64,000 nt of DNA from Chrysophaeum taylorii. Lineage: Eukaryota; Sar; Pelagophyceae; Pelagomonadales; Pelagomonadaceae. Positions 19,483 to 29,005 of this stretch are shown one piece after another (the stretch's first letter is position 1; every line of letters starts with the position of its first letter). The stretch spans positions 558,001-622,000 of the forward strand of contig JAQMWT010000317.1 in the NCBI GenBank assembly GCA_029834535.1. The letters run 5' to 3'. A program made the position numbers and the translations under genes. Under the pieces are notes generated by a model that ran no database searches, was not told where the DNA came from, and saw nothing but the letters and a program-made list of their open reading frames with translations.

Positions 19483-20415
19483 GTGGCTACGGTTGGGCTT
19501 CGGAGCTTGATTCGCAAGGGCGAGCTGCTGTGCGTGCCTGGGGTGTTCGACGGGATCACGGTGCGCATCGCTGAGAAGGTCAAGGCGCCAGCCCTGTACA
19601 TGACAGGTTATGGGACCGTCGCGTCGCACCTGGGTCTCCCCGACGCCGGGCTCGCGTCGTGCGCGTCTTGTCTGGTCTCGCGAGCGTGCCGTTGATCGCC
19701 GACGGCGACACGGGGTACGGCGGTCTCCTGAACGTCGCGCGCGCGGTGGTGGGCTACGAGATGGCGGGGGCGGCGGCGATCCAGATCGAGGACCAGGCGT
19801 TCCCGAAGAAATGCGGTCACACGCCGTCGCGGCGCGTCGTGCCCCGCGCGCAGGCGGCCGCCAGGATCAAGGTCGCCGTCGAGACGCGAGAGAGCGACGA
19901 TTTTTTGATAGTTGCGCTGACGGACGCCGAGGACGAACTACGGACTAGACGAGACGTTGCGACGGGGCGAAGCGTTTGCCGAGGCTGGTGCCGACGTCTT
20001 GTTTGTCGAGGCCCCGGAGAGCGAGGCCGAGATGAGGCAGATCGGCCGTGCTTTCGGTGGTGGTATTCCGCTTCTCGTCAACAACGTGGTCGAGGGCGGA
20101 AAGACGCCGGTCCTGTCGCGCGACCGCTACGTCGACCTCGGCTACTCGATCGCCATATTCCCGGCCACCGCCTTTCTCGCGATTGGCAAGTCGGTCGAGG
20201 CGGCCTACGCCGAGATCGGGGAGAGGGGGTCCACGACGCGCATTCGGGACGACCTCGCCGATTTTATGACCTTTTCCAAGACCATCGTGGGCTTCGAGGA
20301 CGTTTGGGCGTTCGAAAAAAGTTACGCTCATCTCGACGAGGATGACGCGTTTTTTTGCGGTGTGCTTACGCAGGGGCTTCTCCTACTACTACTAACGGCG
20401 AAGAAGAAGATTTGA
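19483..20415 (+). pseudogene. Isocitrate lyase/PEP mutase superfamily gene, broken frame
   Basis: Pieces in two alternating frames match the PEP mutase/methylisocitrate-lyase family. The first reads GLRSLIRKGELLCVPGVFDG to GYGTVASHLGLPDAG. The second reads ASVPLIADGDTGYGGLLNVA, QIEDQAFPKKCGH with the active-site cysteine, and DFLIVALTDA. The third, back in the first frame from about 19940, reads YGLDETLRRGEAFAEAGADV, LFVEAPE and SIAIFPATAFLAIGKSVEAA. About seven residues are missing where the frame first changes (about 19655), and a second shift lies at about 19937. The first piece has no in-frame ATG before an upstream stop (it would start at GTG). The loss of start, a deletion and two shifts argue for a recent pseudogene, although unspliced or misassembled sequence remains possible. 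The 3' end overlaps the convergent RIIa gene by about 50 bp. Confidence 0.7.
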
Positions 20416-21094
20416 GGCGGGGGTGCAGCAGGGCGGGGAGGTCGGCGCGGAGGTGGTCACGGATGACGTCGGCGAAGGGCGTTGTCGCGGGGAGGCGGTG
20501 GACCTTGTCGAAGCAGTCGTAGTCGTCCGGCGGCATCGTCGTCGTGAAGAGGAGAGTCCGCGAGGTCCGAACGTGCTGACACTTTCTCGCGACGACGGCC
20601 CGTCGACGGGAGCACTGGAGAAGCGGGATACGTCCGGCGGCGGCGACGCGCGCGACGGCCTCGAGCGACGTCCCAACGAGTTCGCCCGGAACGTCGTCGT
20701 CGTCCCCCACTTCGAAGAATTTGTCGGGGTCCCGCATCGAGTTCCGGTCGACGCGGTCGAGATTTTCGCCAGCTCTGGGCACTCTGGTTGTCGCTCCGCG
20801 CGGCGCGGCGAAGGTTTCAGGGAACAAGGCTTCGACGATACCCACCAAGTCGATGGGTGCCACGAGGACTACGACCGTCGGGGCGAGCATCGGGGGCGTC
20901 GCGAAGGCGGCGAAGTGGCGCGCCGCGAAGGCGAAAATGTTATCAGGCTTCTCCAGGAGGACGGCCGCCGTCAGGTCGTTGAGGAGAGGTCGAAGCTCGG
21001 GATGTTCGGCGAGGTAGGCGGTCCGGGCCTCGCGGATCTCGACCTTTCGGTCAGTCAGGTGCGAGATTTCCTGAAAACGTAACGCATCGTCCAT
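20366..21094 (-). CDS. RIIa (dimerisation/docking) domain fused to guanylate-kinase-like domain lacking the P-loop
   Basis: This frame encodes 242 residues. Residues about 25-65 (YLAEHPELRPLLNDLTAAVL, LEKPDNIFAFAARHFAAF) match the RIIa/Dpy-30-type docking helix pair, which in cilia binds AKAP-like helices of radial spoke or sheath proteins. From about 75 the sequence follows a guanylate kinase fold: VVVLVAPIDLVGIVEALFPE replaces the G-x-x-G-x-G-K-(S/T) P-loop, TTRVPRAGE is the conserved T-T-R-x-P-R-x-x-E, and ELVGTSLEAVARVAAAG is the G-T-S segment, followed by RIPLLQC. The Walker A lysine is absent, so catalysis is unlikely and a nucleotide-sensing or structural role is more plausible. The lid is short. 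The 3' end overlaps the isocitrate-lyase-like pseudogene tail to tail. RIIa plus GUK is a ciliary type of layout; PACRG elsewhere in the window is also ciliary. Confidence 0.7.
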   Translation of the reverse strand: MDDALRFQEISHLTDRKVEIREARTAYLAEHPELRPLLNDLTAAVLLEKPDNIFAFAARHFAAFATPPMLAPTVVVLVAPIDLVGIVEALFPETFAAPRGATTRVPRAGENLDRVDRNSMRDPDKFFEVGDDDDVPGELVGTSLEAVARVAAAGRIPLLQCSRRRAVVARKCQHVRTSRTLLFTTTMPPDDYDCFDKVHRLPATTPFADVIRDHLRADLPALLHPRLKSSSSPLVVVGEAPA

Positions 21095-21233
21095 CCGGAC
21101 GAGTTTGCGGGGGCGGTAAGGATCGATACGTCTTCTTTGTTGAAGAAACGAATTTCAATACAGATGGGGCGGGCCATAATTATCAGGAGTTGGCGTCGTC
21201 GGAAGCGACATTACTTAACGCCCCAACGTGATC

Positions 21234-22480
21234 ATGTTGAAGAGATTTCTGAACCTCGTGTTGACGGTCGGAACGTGTGCGGCGACGGGGGTGTTGCTGC
21301 AGGAAAGGGAAGAGCTCGATCTCCCCGCGGGGTGGAGCGTCGACGTGGACGTGCCGGAGACGTTTTCGTGGCGGCGCATCCCTGGTGAAGGCCCGCTCCT
21401 GACGCCGTCGAGCAACCAGCACGTCCCCGTGTACTGCGGCGGGTGCTTTTTGTTCGGGGCCTTCCACTGCCTCCAGGACCGCGTGAAGATCGCGCGGTAC
21501 CTCCTGCAGCGCGCGGGCAAGGAGGACGCGTACGTCGCGCCCGACCTCCTCTTGTCGCACCAGGTCTTTCTCAACTGCGGGAGCGACTACGGAAGCTGCG
21601 CCAAGGGTGGGACCGCCCCCAAGGTGTGGCGGTGGGTCCGGGACTTTGGTGGCGCCCCGAGCGCGGGGTGCCAGCCGTATCTCGCCACGGACGACTACGA
21701 CTGCAGCCCGGAGAACGTGTGTCGGAACTGCATGCCCGCGCCGGGCGAGGCCTGGACGCTCCGGCGCGAGCGCTGGTGCTGGGCTGTCGAGGACGCCGAG
21801 TCTGGCCACCAGTGCGAGAACGACCGCTGGTGCGCGACGGGACCCTACCCGCGCGTCAAGGTTCGCTCGTTCGGGAACCTACCGCAATACGACGAGCGAG
21901 CGGTCCGCGAGGAGATCGTCCGAGCGGGTCCCGTGACCTGCGACGTCGACTCGACGGCCATGCTCAACTACCGGAGGGGCGTCATCAGGGACCCTATTTC
22001 CCCAAACGAGACGCGACGCACCGACCACGTCATCGAGCTCGTGGGATTTGGCACCGAGGACGACGGCACGCCGTACTGGGAGATTCGCAATTCGTGGGGG
22101 GAATACTGTGCGTCTTTTTTGTTGAATTAATTATGTCCTTCGCAGGGGGTGACGCGGGCTTTGGCAAGATATACCGCGGCAAGAACCACATGCTCATCGA
22201 GTCGCGTTGCTACTGGGTCCATCCCGAGGGCTGGGGCATTCCCGGAACCGCGTGGCAAGACAACGCCGACCCCAATGCCCACGACGCGGCGGCGAGAGAC
22301 CTTCTCCTCTCGGTCACGATGCGCCGTTCCTCCTCCACGCTTCCCGAGTGGCCCCTCGGTATTCTGGCCTTCTTCATCCTCGCGGCCACCTTCGCTGGCC
22401 TCGTCAAGGTCGCCTCCCCGCTCCGCGCCGTCTCCTCGGATGCGCCAGGGGACGCCGAAGCAGCAGCTTCCTCTTTTTGA
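21234..22480 (+). CDS. Cathepsin Z/X-like papain-family protease with C-terminal membrane anchor
   Basis: There are two exons, 21234-22107 and 22146-22480, split by a 38-nt GT-AG intron, giving 402 residues. The junction restores NSWGEYWGDAGFGKIYRG without a gap. A signal peptide (MLKRFLNLVLTVGTCAATG) is followed by a propeptide and the C1 domain. The catalytic Cys is in NQHVPVYCGGCFLFGA, with Gln replaced by the cathepsin Z-type H-x-P-x-Y-C-G-G-C context. The His is in TDHVIELVGFG and the Asn in IRNSWGEY. The insertion-rich middle with many cysteines (NVCRNCMPAPG) and the NQH-x-P motif fit cathepsin Z rather than cathepsin L or B. After the protease domain a single hydrophobic helix (PLGILAFFILAATFAGLVKV) suggests a type I membrane anchor, which lysosomal relatives lack. 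The first in-frame ATG is at 21234. Confidence 0.88.
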
Positions 22481-22659
22481 GGAAGCGAAGCGAAGCGTAC
22501 TCGCATTTTTGCTTGCGCGGACGACAGACAACAAACAGGTCTCTCTCTTTTTTTTCTCACTCTCGCGCCCTCGTCAACCCACCCCCCCCGCTCGGAATGG
22601 ATAGATAGCCTCCGCGCGCGCGCGCGCTCGGAAATATAGGTGAAGTGCAAGCCGCCCCC

Positions 22660-22693
22660 GAACGAACGAACGAACGAACGAACGAACGAACGA
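22660..22693. repeat. (GAAC)n microsatellite
   Basis: About eight copies of GAAC followed by an A-run, between the convergent cathepsin and DapL genes. Confidence 0.9.
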
Positions 22694-22746
22694 AAAAAAA
22701 AAACAGGTGCACTTTTTTCTCTGCTTGAGGCATACTTAAAAATTCC

Positions 22747-24096
22747 CTAGGCGAAGAGGTGGGTGAGCTTGGAAATGCGGGCGCGCGCCTCTTCGCAGGA
22801 GGCGCGGGACGCAAAGGCGGAGAGGCGAAGGAAGCCCTCGCCGCCGGGACCGAAACCCGCCCCAGGGATGGTGACGACCTGGGCCTCCTCGAGGATAGCC
22901 GAAAAGGTATCCCACGAACTGCGTCCGTCGAGGTCCAAGAAGACGTAAGGGGAATCGATACCCCCGCAGTGGCGGAGGCCAAGGTCGTCGGCGAGGCCGC
23001 GGAGGATCTGTGCGTTTCCCAAGTAATAGTCGATGAGCGCGTCGATTTCTTCCATGCCCTCGTCCGTGAGGCAGGCCATGCCGCCCGATTGGACGACGTT
23101 GCTCGCGCCGTTGAACGCGGTCGTCATGACTCGATTGAAATCGTCTCTGACTTTGGACCCGTCCGCATATTCGAGAGTGTCGGGGACGACGGTCCAGCCA
23201 AGGCGCACGCCCGTGAACCCAGCATACTTTGAGAAGGAGTTAACCTCGATCGCGCACTCTCTGGCGCCCTCGATCTCGAAAATCGACTTGGGTACGCCGG
23301 GCGTCCGAATGAAGGGGGCGTACGCCGCGTCGAACACCACGATCGAACCGTCCGCCCGGGCGCGCTCGACGAGAGATTCCAGCTGGGCCTTGGTCGCCAC
23401 CGCGCCCGTCGGGTTATTCGGCGAGCAAAAATAAATGACGTCGGCGCGAGGCGTCTCCGAGAGTTCCGGAAAGAACTCGTTTTCCGGCTTGCACGGCATG
23501 TACACGAGCTTCTCGAACTGCCCCGCGGGACCCACTTCCCCCGTCTGGCCCATCATCACCGAGGTGTCGACCTGAGGCATAATTTATTTGAATTTGTTTC
23601 GACGACGCACGTAGACTGGATAACTCGGATCTTGAACCGCGCTCGTCACGGCACTCCCAAACATCAACTGAAGCCGTGAAATATCGCACTTGGCGCCGTC
23701 CGACACGAACACCTCCTCGGCACCAACGCGCCCGCCGTACACGCGCTCGGCGATGCGCGACCGCAGTTCCGCGTTTCCTTGCTCGGCTCCGTATCCGCTG
23801 TAGCCGTCGCTCGTCCCCAACTTGGAAGCCCCCGACACGAGCCCCTCGAGAATGTTTGGGGGTATCGGCTGCGTCGTGTCTCCGATCCCGAGCGATATGA
23901 CGCGCTCGGCGAGCTCGGGCTGCGCTTCGGCGAACGCGCGACGCCGCCGACCTATCTCGGGAAACAGGTACCCGCCCTGCAACTTCCCGAAGTTCGCGTT
24001 CCGCTCGACGCGCAGTCGCATCGTCGGCGTCGAGAGACCGGTGACCGACCCGACCAAACCCAACACGACCACGCCGACTCGACACTCGCCGCCCAT
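22747..24096 (-). CDS. dapL: LL-diaminopimelate aminotransferase (plastid lysine biosynthesis)
   Basis: There are two exons, 24096-23611 and 23571-22747, with a 39-nt GT-AG intron (23610-23572) joining DPSYPVY to VDTSVMMGQTG. The protein is 436 residues, the usual size. It transfers an amino group from glutamate to tetrahydrodipicolinate, giving LL-diaminopimelate in one step. Diagnostic features are NANFGKLQGGYLFPEIGRR at the start of the mature protein, LGIGDTTQPIPPNILEGL, GYSGYGAEQGNAELRSRIAE, VFVSDGAKCDISRLQ, SPNNPTGAVAT, and the PLP lysine in EVNSFSKYAGFTGVRLGW. The N-terminal 26 residues (MGGECRVGVVVLGLVGSVTG, then LSTPT) are a signal-type presequence, consistent with a plastid behind ER membranes. 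The gene is convergent with the cathepsin gene. A decayed fragment of a paralogue lies at 25205-25411. Confidence 0.93.
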
Positions 24097-25204
24097 CGCG
24101 CTTCTACCTACCTTGAACCCTGATTAGGAAATGACGTCATATTATCTATGAGTTTTTAGGGGGGGCAGGAGAAAGAAGGGAAAGGTGCGAGCGGCAGGAG
24201 GGTTTCTTCATGTTCAAACGGACGGACGACGCTGGCCACACTTGACCGACGAGAACGCAGCAATCCCGCCGCCGCGCATCAGTGTTTTTACGGTGATGAC
24301 CGTAAAGGAGCAGTCGACGCGGCATTGGTCTCGTGTCGATAGCCATGGATCTTTCTGTGCCGCCATAACGCCCCAAGCGCATCGTACTACGCGCATCAAA
24401 GTCGATGGGTCGCGCAGCTCTTTCGCGCCCTCGGTCTCATTGGCGATTGCTCCAGCCAGCAGGCTGTCGTTGGTTGTATCATGCATAATGTGCAGTTTCA
24501 ACAACGCTCCCATCGGTTACCGCCGGCTCGGCGAGCTCGGGGTGATCGGATAAGACCACCAGCAGGGGATGTGCAAATTCAGAAGACGCGTCACCTGACT
24601 ATTCGGCATGAAGTCCAATCGCAGGAGAAGGCCCGAGACAGAAACATCGTCTATTATGAAGAAGGACGAGCAACAACTTGGAGATCACAACGCCGAATCG
24701 GAACCGTGCTTCTCCGTGATCTAGAGGAGGCAGATCTCACGGTCGAATGAACAATGCAGGCGGTCGCAATGCTTTTACTGACTCTTCACGCATCATGGTT
24801 GCAAAAAAAACCTTCTGGCGCGTTGTACCACAGACACAAAACCCGCGCACCGTCTCTACCTCGGTATCAACCTTCGAATGCTGCTGCTGCTGCTGCTGCG
24901 ATTTTTAGAAAAATCGATAGGCTCACTGGCAGCAAAATAGTCTTTGGATACTGCGACGGCCAGGACGAGCGCAGCGGCAACAAGTACGATTTGAATTACG
25001 CTCTCACGGGTTATCGTCGGCTGCCCGTTCTTTATGGCATGGGCTGAGGACTACTACAGTAAGACATAACATAATCTATGAACAGGCACCCCATTAGATA
25101 AGTCACCCGCAGTCGCAGGGTTATGACGATAGCAACAGCAGGAGATAACGATAACATCGTCGACATTGGAGACATAACGTTATTATTATTATTTCTGAAT
25201 GCAC
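24097..25204. other. Unassigned region upstream of dapL
   Basis: Several short open frames (up to about 122 codons) on both strands show no recognised motif. GC content is lower than in the genes. A (GCT)n run lies at about 24880-24899 and ATT repeats at about 25178-25192. It probably consists of decayed mobile DNA. Confidence 0.35.
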
Positions 25205-25411
25205 CTCGAATGCCCCAGACTCCACGCGCTCAAGACTGAGCACATAAGATTTCGTAGCTCGGGTTTTGGACAGCACCCCGTCGGTTTTGACGAGGCCGCC
25301 AAACACGCGCTCATCGATGCGCGACCGAAGCTTGGCGTTCCGTAGCCGCAGTAGCCCTCGAAGATACCCAACACGCACGCCTTCGACACGAGCTCCTCAA
25401 GGATGTTTGTT
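25205..25411 (-). pseudogene. Decayed fragment of an LL-diaminopimelate aminotransferase copy
   Basis: On the minus strand, from 25411 downwards, the residues (N)ILEELVSKACVLGIFEGYCG match the dapL segment NILEGLVSGASKLGTSDGYS. After a frame change, NAKLRSRIDERVFGGLVKTD matches NAELRSRIAERVYGG. The match covers about 60 residues of exon 1 only. No other part of the gene is found nearby. The fragment abuts (6 bp) the 3' end of a Helitron copy. Confidence 0.75.
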
Positions 25412-25417
25412 TTGAGA

Positions 25418-26437
25418 AGTGCAGGCCAGTAAGTTCACCTACTCCCAATCTCTAACCCCAGTAAGTTCACCTGGTCCCAGTAAGTTTCATATAAGTTCAC
25501 CTGGTCAGTAAGTTCACCTAGCTCACACCAACTCCTTTGAGCTCGTCGCTCTCGCCTCCGCCAATCTAAGCTGCTTTGATCCGCACGCGCCGCCAACCTT
25601 TTTTTTTTACTCTAAAAACCCTTTACTCTAAAACCCCCAGTAAGTTCACCTGGTCCCAGTAAGTTCACCTGGTCACTCAGTTCACCTAGTCCCAATCTCA
25701 AACCCCAGTAAGTTCACCTGGCCCAGTAAGCTCACCTACAGTGCGCGTGTAGACGCCGGGAGGGGGCTTATAGGTATTGCGCAGCACGTGTGGGGTAGGG
25801 CGGAGTCGTCGACTCAGAAGAGCGTATCCTCGGGGTTGCCGATCGACAGAGAGCCACGTAGAGCTGGACGTGGCAGAAGACGGGCTTGGGAAAGAGGACG
25901 CCGACCTCGCGGGGCGTCTGGCTCTGGCTCTTGTTGATCGTTTGGCGTAGGCGGGGCTTGAGGGATACAGGTTGGAGGAGCCTCGGTGACAACGACACGA
26001 TCGATCATGTATCTGGTACCGTTGCAGTGGCCGTGCGACGGGTCGAGGTTTCGAAGACCTTAAGCAGCTCGCGCTCAAAGTCAGCATCCCGTTGGTTGTC
26101 AGGGAGTTGAAAACTCTACTGTAAAGAGCGAGGCGTCGTCTTCCGACCCAGCCTAGTCAGAACTCCGACGCCTCGTCTCCGGGAAAAAAAAGGCCGCGGT
26201 CATGCGCGCGTTGTCAGCATCGACAACATCGTTTCGACGGGGCGTGAGAATGGCGCGCTGAAAGAGCCGCCGCGGCTCGTGGAAATAGTCTGCGAGGTCG
26301 CCGTAGACGGCTTGGAGGATCACTGTCTGGCCTCGCGCCTACCTGATCCTTACTCTCGCGCCTACCTGATCCTTACCCTAAATCGAGGGACAAACAAACA
26401 GACAGACAAACAAACATCTGTCGATTTGTAGTTAGGA
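25418..26437 (-). mobile_element. Non-autonomous Helitron-type copy A (PIF1-like helicase tail)
   Basis: The element runs on the minus strand from the end TCCTAACTACAAATCGACAG (26437) to GGCCTGCACTT (25418). Inside, the decayed coding remnant matches the C-terminus of a Helitron/PIF1 helicase: RAILTPRRNDV, then MIDRVVVTEAPPTCI, SQTPREVGVLF and KPVFCHVQLYVALCRSATP, resembling the T-I-N-K-S-Q-G-Q-T and L-Y-V-A-L-S-R motifs. Frame changes separate the pieces. The 3' third (25420-25740) is an array of CCAGTAAGTTCACCTGGTCC-like units. Copies B, C and D share both ends and the same interior, so this is a short non-autonomous family carrying only the helicase tail and no Rep domain. Confidence 0.65.
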
Positions 26438-26509
26438 ATCCTAGGTCAACGTTTAATAAGTTGAAGATGTGACATCATAAAGATTAGTATCTGTTGTAAC
26501 GCTGCGGTG

Positions 26510-27301
26510 ATGACGACGGACGACGAGATAGTGCTGGTGTGTCCGCGGCACGCCAGGCCCGGACAGACCATTTACTACCGCGATCATCTGGGCGCTCGAT
26601 GCGCGACGACCTTGCCTTCCGGTCTGCGACCGGGCGACCGGTTCCGGATCAATAAGCCGAGCCACTCCACCACACTGCTCGGCGCCTACGCCAAGAAGCA
26701 CAACGTCAAGCCGCTCCAGAGCAGCAAGTCCTGCGGCGAGCTCCCCAGTCGGAATCAGCCGCCGTCGTGGAAGGATTCGTTACAAGCAAAGGACCGCGAA
26801 CTCGTCGACGACTACCTCCGACGGCAACGAAAGGGGGAAGTAGAGGACGCGTCCTGGTGGGGTAAGCAGGGCTTCCGGCCGTGCGCGGCCAAAAAGAAGG
26901 CCAAGGATTATGGCTACGGCGCTCCGAAATGGTCGCCCTACTATCGCTCCGCCCCCCAGGACAATCCGCCCGATATAGCTCCGAAGCAGCAGCGACGGCC
27001 CAAGTCCGCCGCTGTCGTTCTCGGCGATCAAGGCTGGTGGGAGCAATTTGGGTTCAAGGGCTCCATCAGCGACGAGAAGCGTCGTGACTACGGTAACGGC
27101 GTGCCGATCTGGTCGCCGTACTACCGCAGCGAGGAACCAGCCGTCGACGACGACGAGAAAGCGCCGCTCAACCTACCCCCGGATGCCTTCTGGTTTCGCG
27201 AGTGGGGCTTCCGCACGGGTGGCGTGTCCGAGGACAAGAAGCGCGACTATGGTTTCGGTGTCCCCAAGTGGTCTCCTTACTACCGCCCCAAAGAGTTGTG
27301 A
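26510..27301 (+). CDS. Novel protein with three W-W/F-x-x-G-F ... W-S-P-Y-Y-R repeats
   Basis: This frame encodes 263 residues, starting at ATG 26510 (MTTDDEIVLVCPRHARPG). The first 45 residues look like a small beta-rich N-terminal domain (IYYRDHLGARCATTLPSGLR, then PGDRFRI). From about 115 the protein has three spaced copies of a unit of about 35 residues: WWGKQGF...KKKAKDYGYGAPKWSPYYR, WWEQFGF...DEKRRDYGNGVPIWSPYYR and WFREWGF...DKKRDYGFGVPKWSPYYR. Unit starts are separated by about 55-60 residues with variable linkers. Invariant positions are W, G-F, R/K-D-Y-G, (A/V)-P-x-W-S-P-Y-Y-R. I do not recognise this motif in any named family. It lacks a signal peptide and membrane segments. The high tryptophan and tyrosine content and the strict conservation suggest a binding repeat under selection. 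Confidence 0.7.
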   Translation: MTTDDEIVLVCPRHARPGQTIYYRDHLGARCATTLPSGLRPGDRFRINKPSHSTTLLGAYAKKHNVKPLQSSKSCGELPSRNQPPSWKDSLQAKDRELVDDYLRRQRKGEVEDASWWGKQGFRPCAAKKKAKDYGYGAPKWSPYYRSAPQDNPPDIAPKQQRRPKSAAVVLGDQGWWEQFGFKGSISDEKRRDYGNGVPIWSPYYRSEEPAVDDDEKAPLNLPPDAFWFREWGFRTGGVSEDKKRDYGFGVPKWSPYYRPKEL

Positions 27302-27381
27302 GAGGGTAAGGATTCTTAGCACTCTATGATTCGTATCTTCTGTGGCATCACATCTGCCGCTGCGATACTGTCGAAATCCCA

Positions 27382-27702
27382 ATGGTTTGTAACTCAGAGT
27401 TCTTCTGCTGCGACGACAACGACAACAATCCGGACAAGCTGGATGCTGTCCGCGCGACACCCCCGAAAGAATTTCAACCGCCAAGAGAGCATCCGCCCGA
27501 GATGGCGCACGACGCCGAGGAAGCTGTCGCCGTGACGCCCGACGTGCCGCAGGACGTGCCGTACGAGGACGGCACCTACTACGAACAGGTCAAGATCTAC
27601 TTCTTCGCGCCGCACACCGACGAGCCGGCCGTGGCAGAGAAACCGCTACCCGAAGAGCCGGAGCCCGCGGAAGAACCCAGCTTTTTTTCCTTCGCGTGGT
27701 AG
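27382..27702 (+). CDS. Small acidic proline-rich protein, unknown
   Basis: This frame encodes 106 residues and begins MVCNSEFFCCDDNDNNPDKL. It is rich in P, E and D (KPLPEEPEPAEEPSFF) and ends FSFAW. There is a tyrosine-containing central motif (YEDGTYYEQVKIYFFAPHTD). No domain was recognised. It follows the SPYYR-repeat gene by 80 bp on the same strand. It may be a separate small gene or the last exon of a spliced transcript. Confidence 0.4.
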   Translation: MVCNSEFFCCDDNDNNPDKLDAVRATPPKEFQPPREHPPEMAHDAEEAVAVTPDVPQDVPYEDGTYYEQVKIYFFAPHTDEPAVAEKPLPEEPEPAEEPSFFSFAW

Positions 27703-27860
27703 GTAGTCTGTGGACATTGGTAGTTAGTCTGTGGACATAATAATATGCGCCTTCCGTTCACACACGCACGCAAAGCACCAAAATTGTCGGTTGGAGGAGC
27801 TCGCCCCCCGGGTACGGGCGTTATTTTGCCTATGCGGTCGCCTTAAGCACAAGCTCCCAT

Positions 27861-28480
27861 CTAAAGATAATCAGCACGCGTGATGGACGGACATGGAGCA
27901 GGCTGATCAATCTCGGTCGCCGTGATCCAACGTGGCGCGATCGCGAAGGCGACGATGGGCACGCTAATAAACGAGCCGCTCAGCGCTGCGGCCACAAAGA
28001 AAGAGTGGTGTGCTCCCCCGAGCGGGGGCGCCGCGAGGCCGATCGCCGCGACAATGAAATTAAGGCCGATCGGCGCGCGATGGGTCAAGCCCGCGTTGCG
28101 CGTGAGCATGATTTCCACAGAAAGACACCAGCTCGCCACGACTGCGCCGCCAAGGTATAAATGGGCGACGCCGTGGAGCATCATGACAGCGATCAAGTCA
28201 GCGACGCACGCGACGACGACGCGGGTCCGCGGCGGAAGCGCATCGCCCAGCCGAGGACGTCCGAGATAACAGGGAGCAACACGATGGCAACGTACTTCAG
28301 CGAGGCTTATTGCGATATTTATTGATCACGGCGAACTGCACGAGGCCGACGACGTAGCCGGTTTCAAGCGTCACGACCGACATCTCGTCGCACCTCTCCG
28401 ATGAGCGTACTTTCCCAACACCAAACGCGAACACACACTTCCACACAAGGATAGCCGCATCATCTGCTCTGAGTTCGTTG
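27861..28480 (-). pseudogene. Decayed copy of the EamA-type transporter at 29710-30759
   Basis: The minus strand encodes GLNFIVAAIGLAAPPLGGAH to VPIVAFAIAPRWITATEID, parallel to the C-terminal part of the intact transporter (VLIVAFAIAPRWITAAETG). Further upstream (28200-28480), pieces such as ELRADDAAILVWKCVFAFG and VWGSRT-like stretches match ELGADDTAILFWKCIFAFA in altered frames. The order is the same as in the intact gene, and segments between are shortened. A LINE fragment follows immediately at 28500. This is a tandem duplicate in decay. Confidence 0.75.
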
Positions 28481-28499
28481 CACCACAGCCTCGGGTGTC

Positions 28500-29005
28500 C
28501 TCGGGTGTCGCGGTGTTATTGTCCTTGTTGCGGGTTTCGTGAAGCCGGATGCAAAGGGGGGGTGAAAGTGTTGGGGGGCTTTGACGGTCGCCAGAAAGTC
28601 GATTCCAAAGAGGCGGCGGGTGTGCAAGCGCCGGCGCGGGCGTAGGTCATACGCATGCTGCCGCCCGTAGGTGCGACGAAGTGCGACGCCCTGCTGGGCG
28701 ACCTGGGGTGGGGCTACGCGAGGCGGCGACATGGCTGAGGGCGGCGAGAGCACAACGCGCCGGGCCCAAGGCGTTGGCGAGCCCTCACTCGCGGTATATG
28801 CGGCGAACTTCGGCCACCTTGGCCACAGTGAAGTTGGCACAGCCACATTCCACCCTAGCCCATGCTGCGATGCGCTCTGCGCAGGTTTTCGCGATGCCAT
28901 GGCGTGCCGCACTGGCCTCACCAAAGGCGAAAGACGAGGCCGGCGATGGTGCCTTAGCTCCGTACCCGCTGCTCGACATAGTTTTTAATTGTCGACTGCA
29001 AAGAG
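28500..29005 (-). mobile_element. LINE-like 3' fragments (same family as 60396-61635)
   Basis: The minus strand at 28980-28600 encodes SFAFGEASAARHGIAKTCAE and CANFTVAKVAEVRRIYRE, matching GAFGEASAACHALAQTCAE and CANFTEAKAAQTRRIYREWG of the better-preserved copy. It continues with TLRRTYGRQHAYDLR in a shifted frame. At 28985-29005 the + strand reads TTGTCGACTGCAAAGAGGGG, the 3' terminal motif of this family, but on the wrong side of the first fragment. Two truncated copies therefore appear to lie head to tail. Confidence 0.6.
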
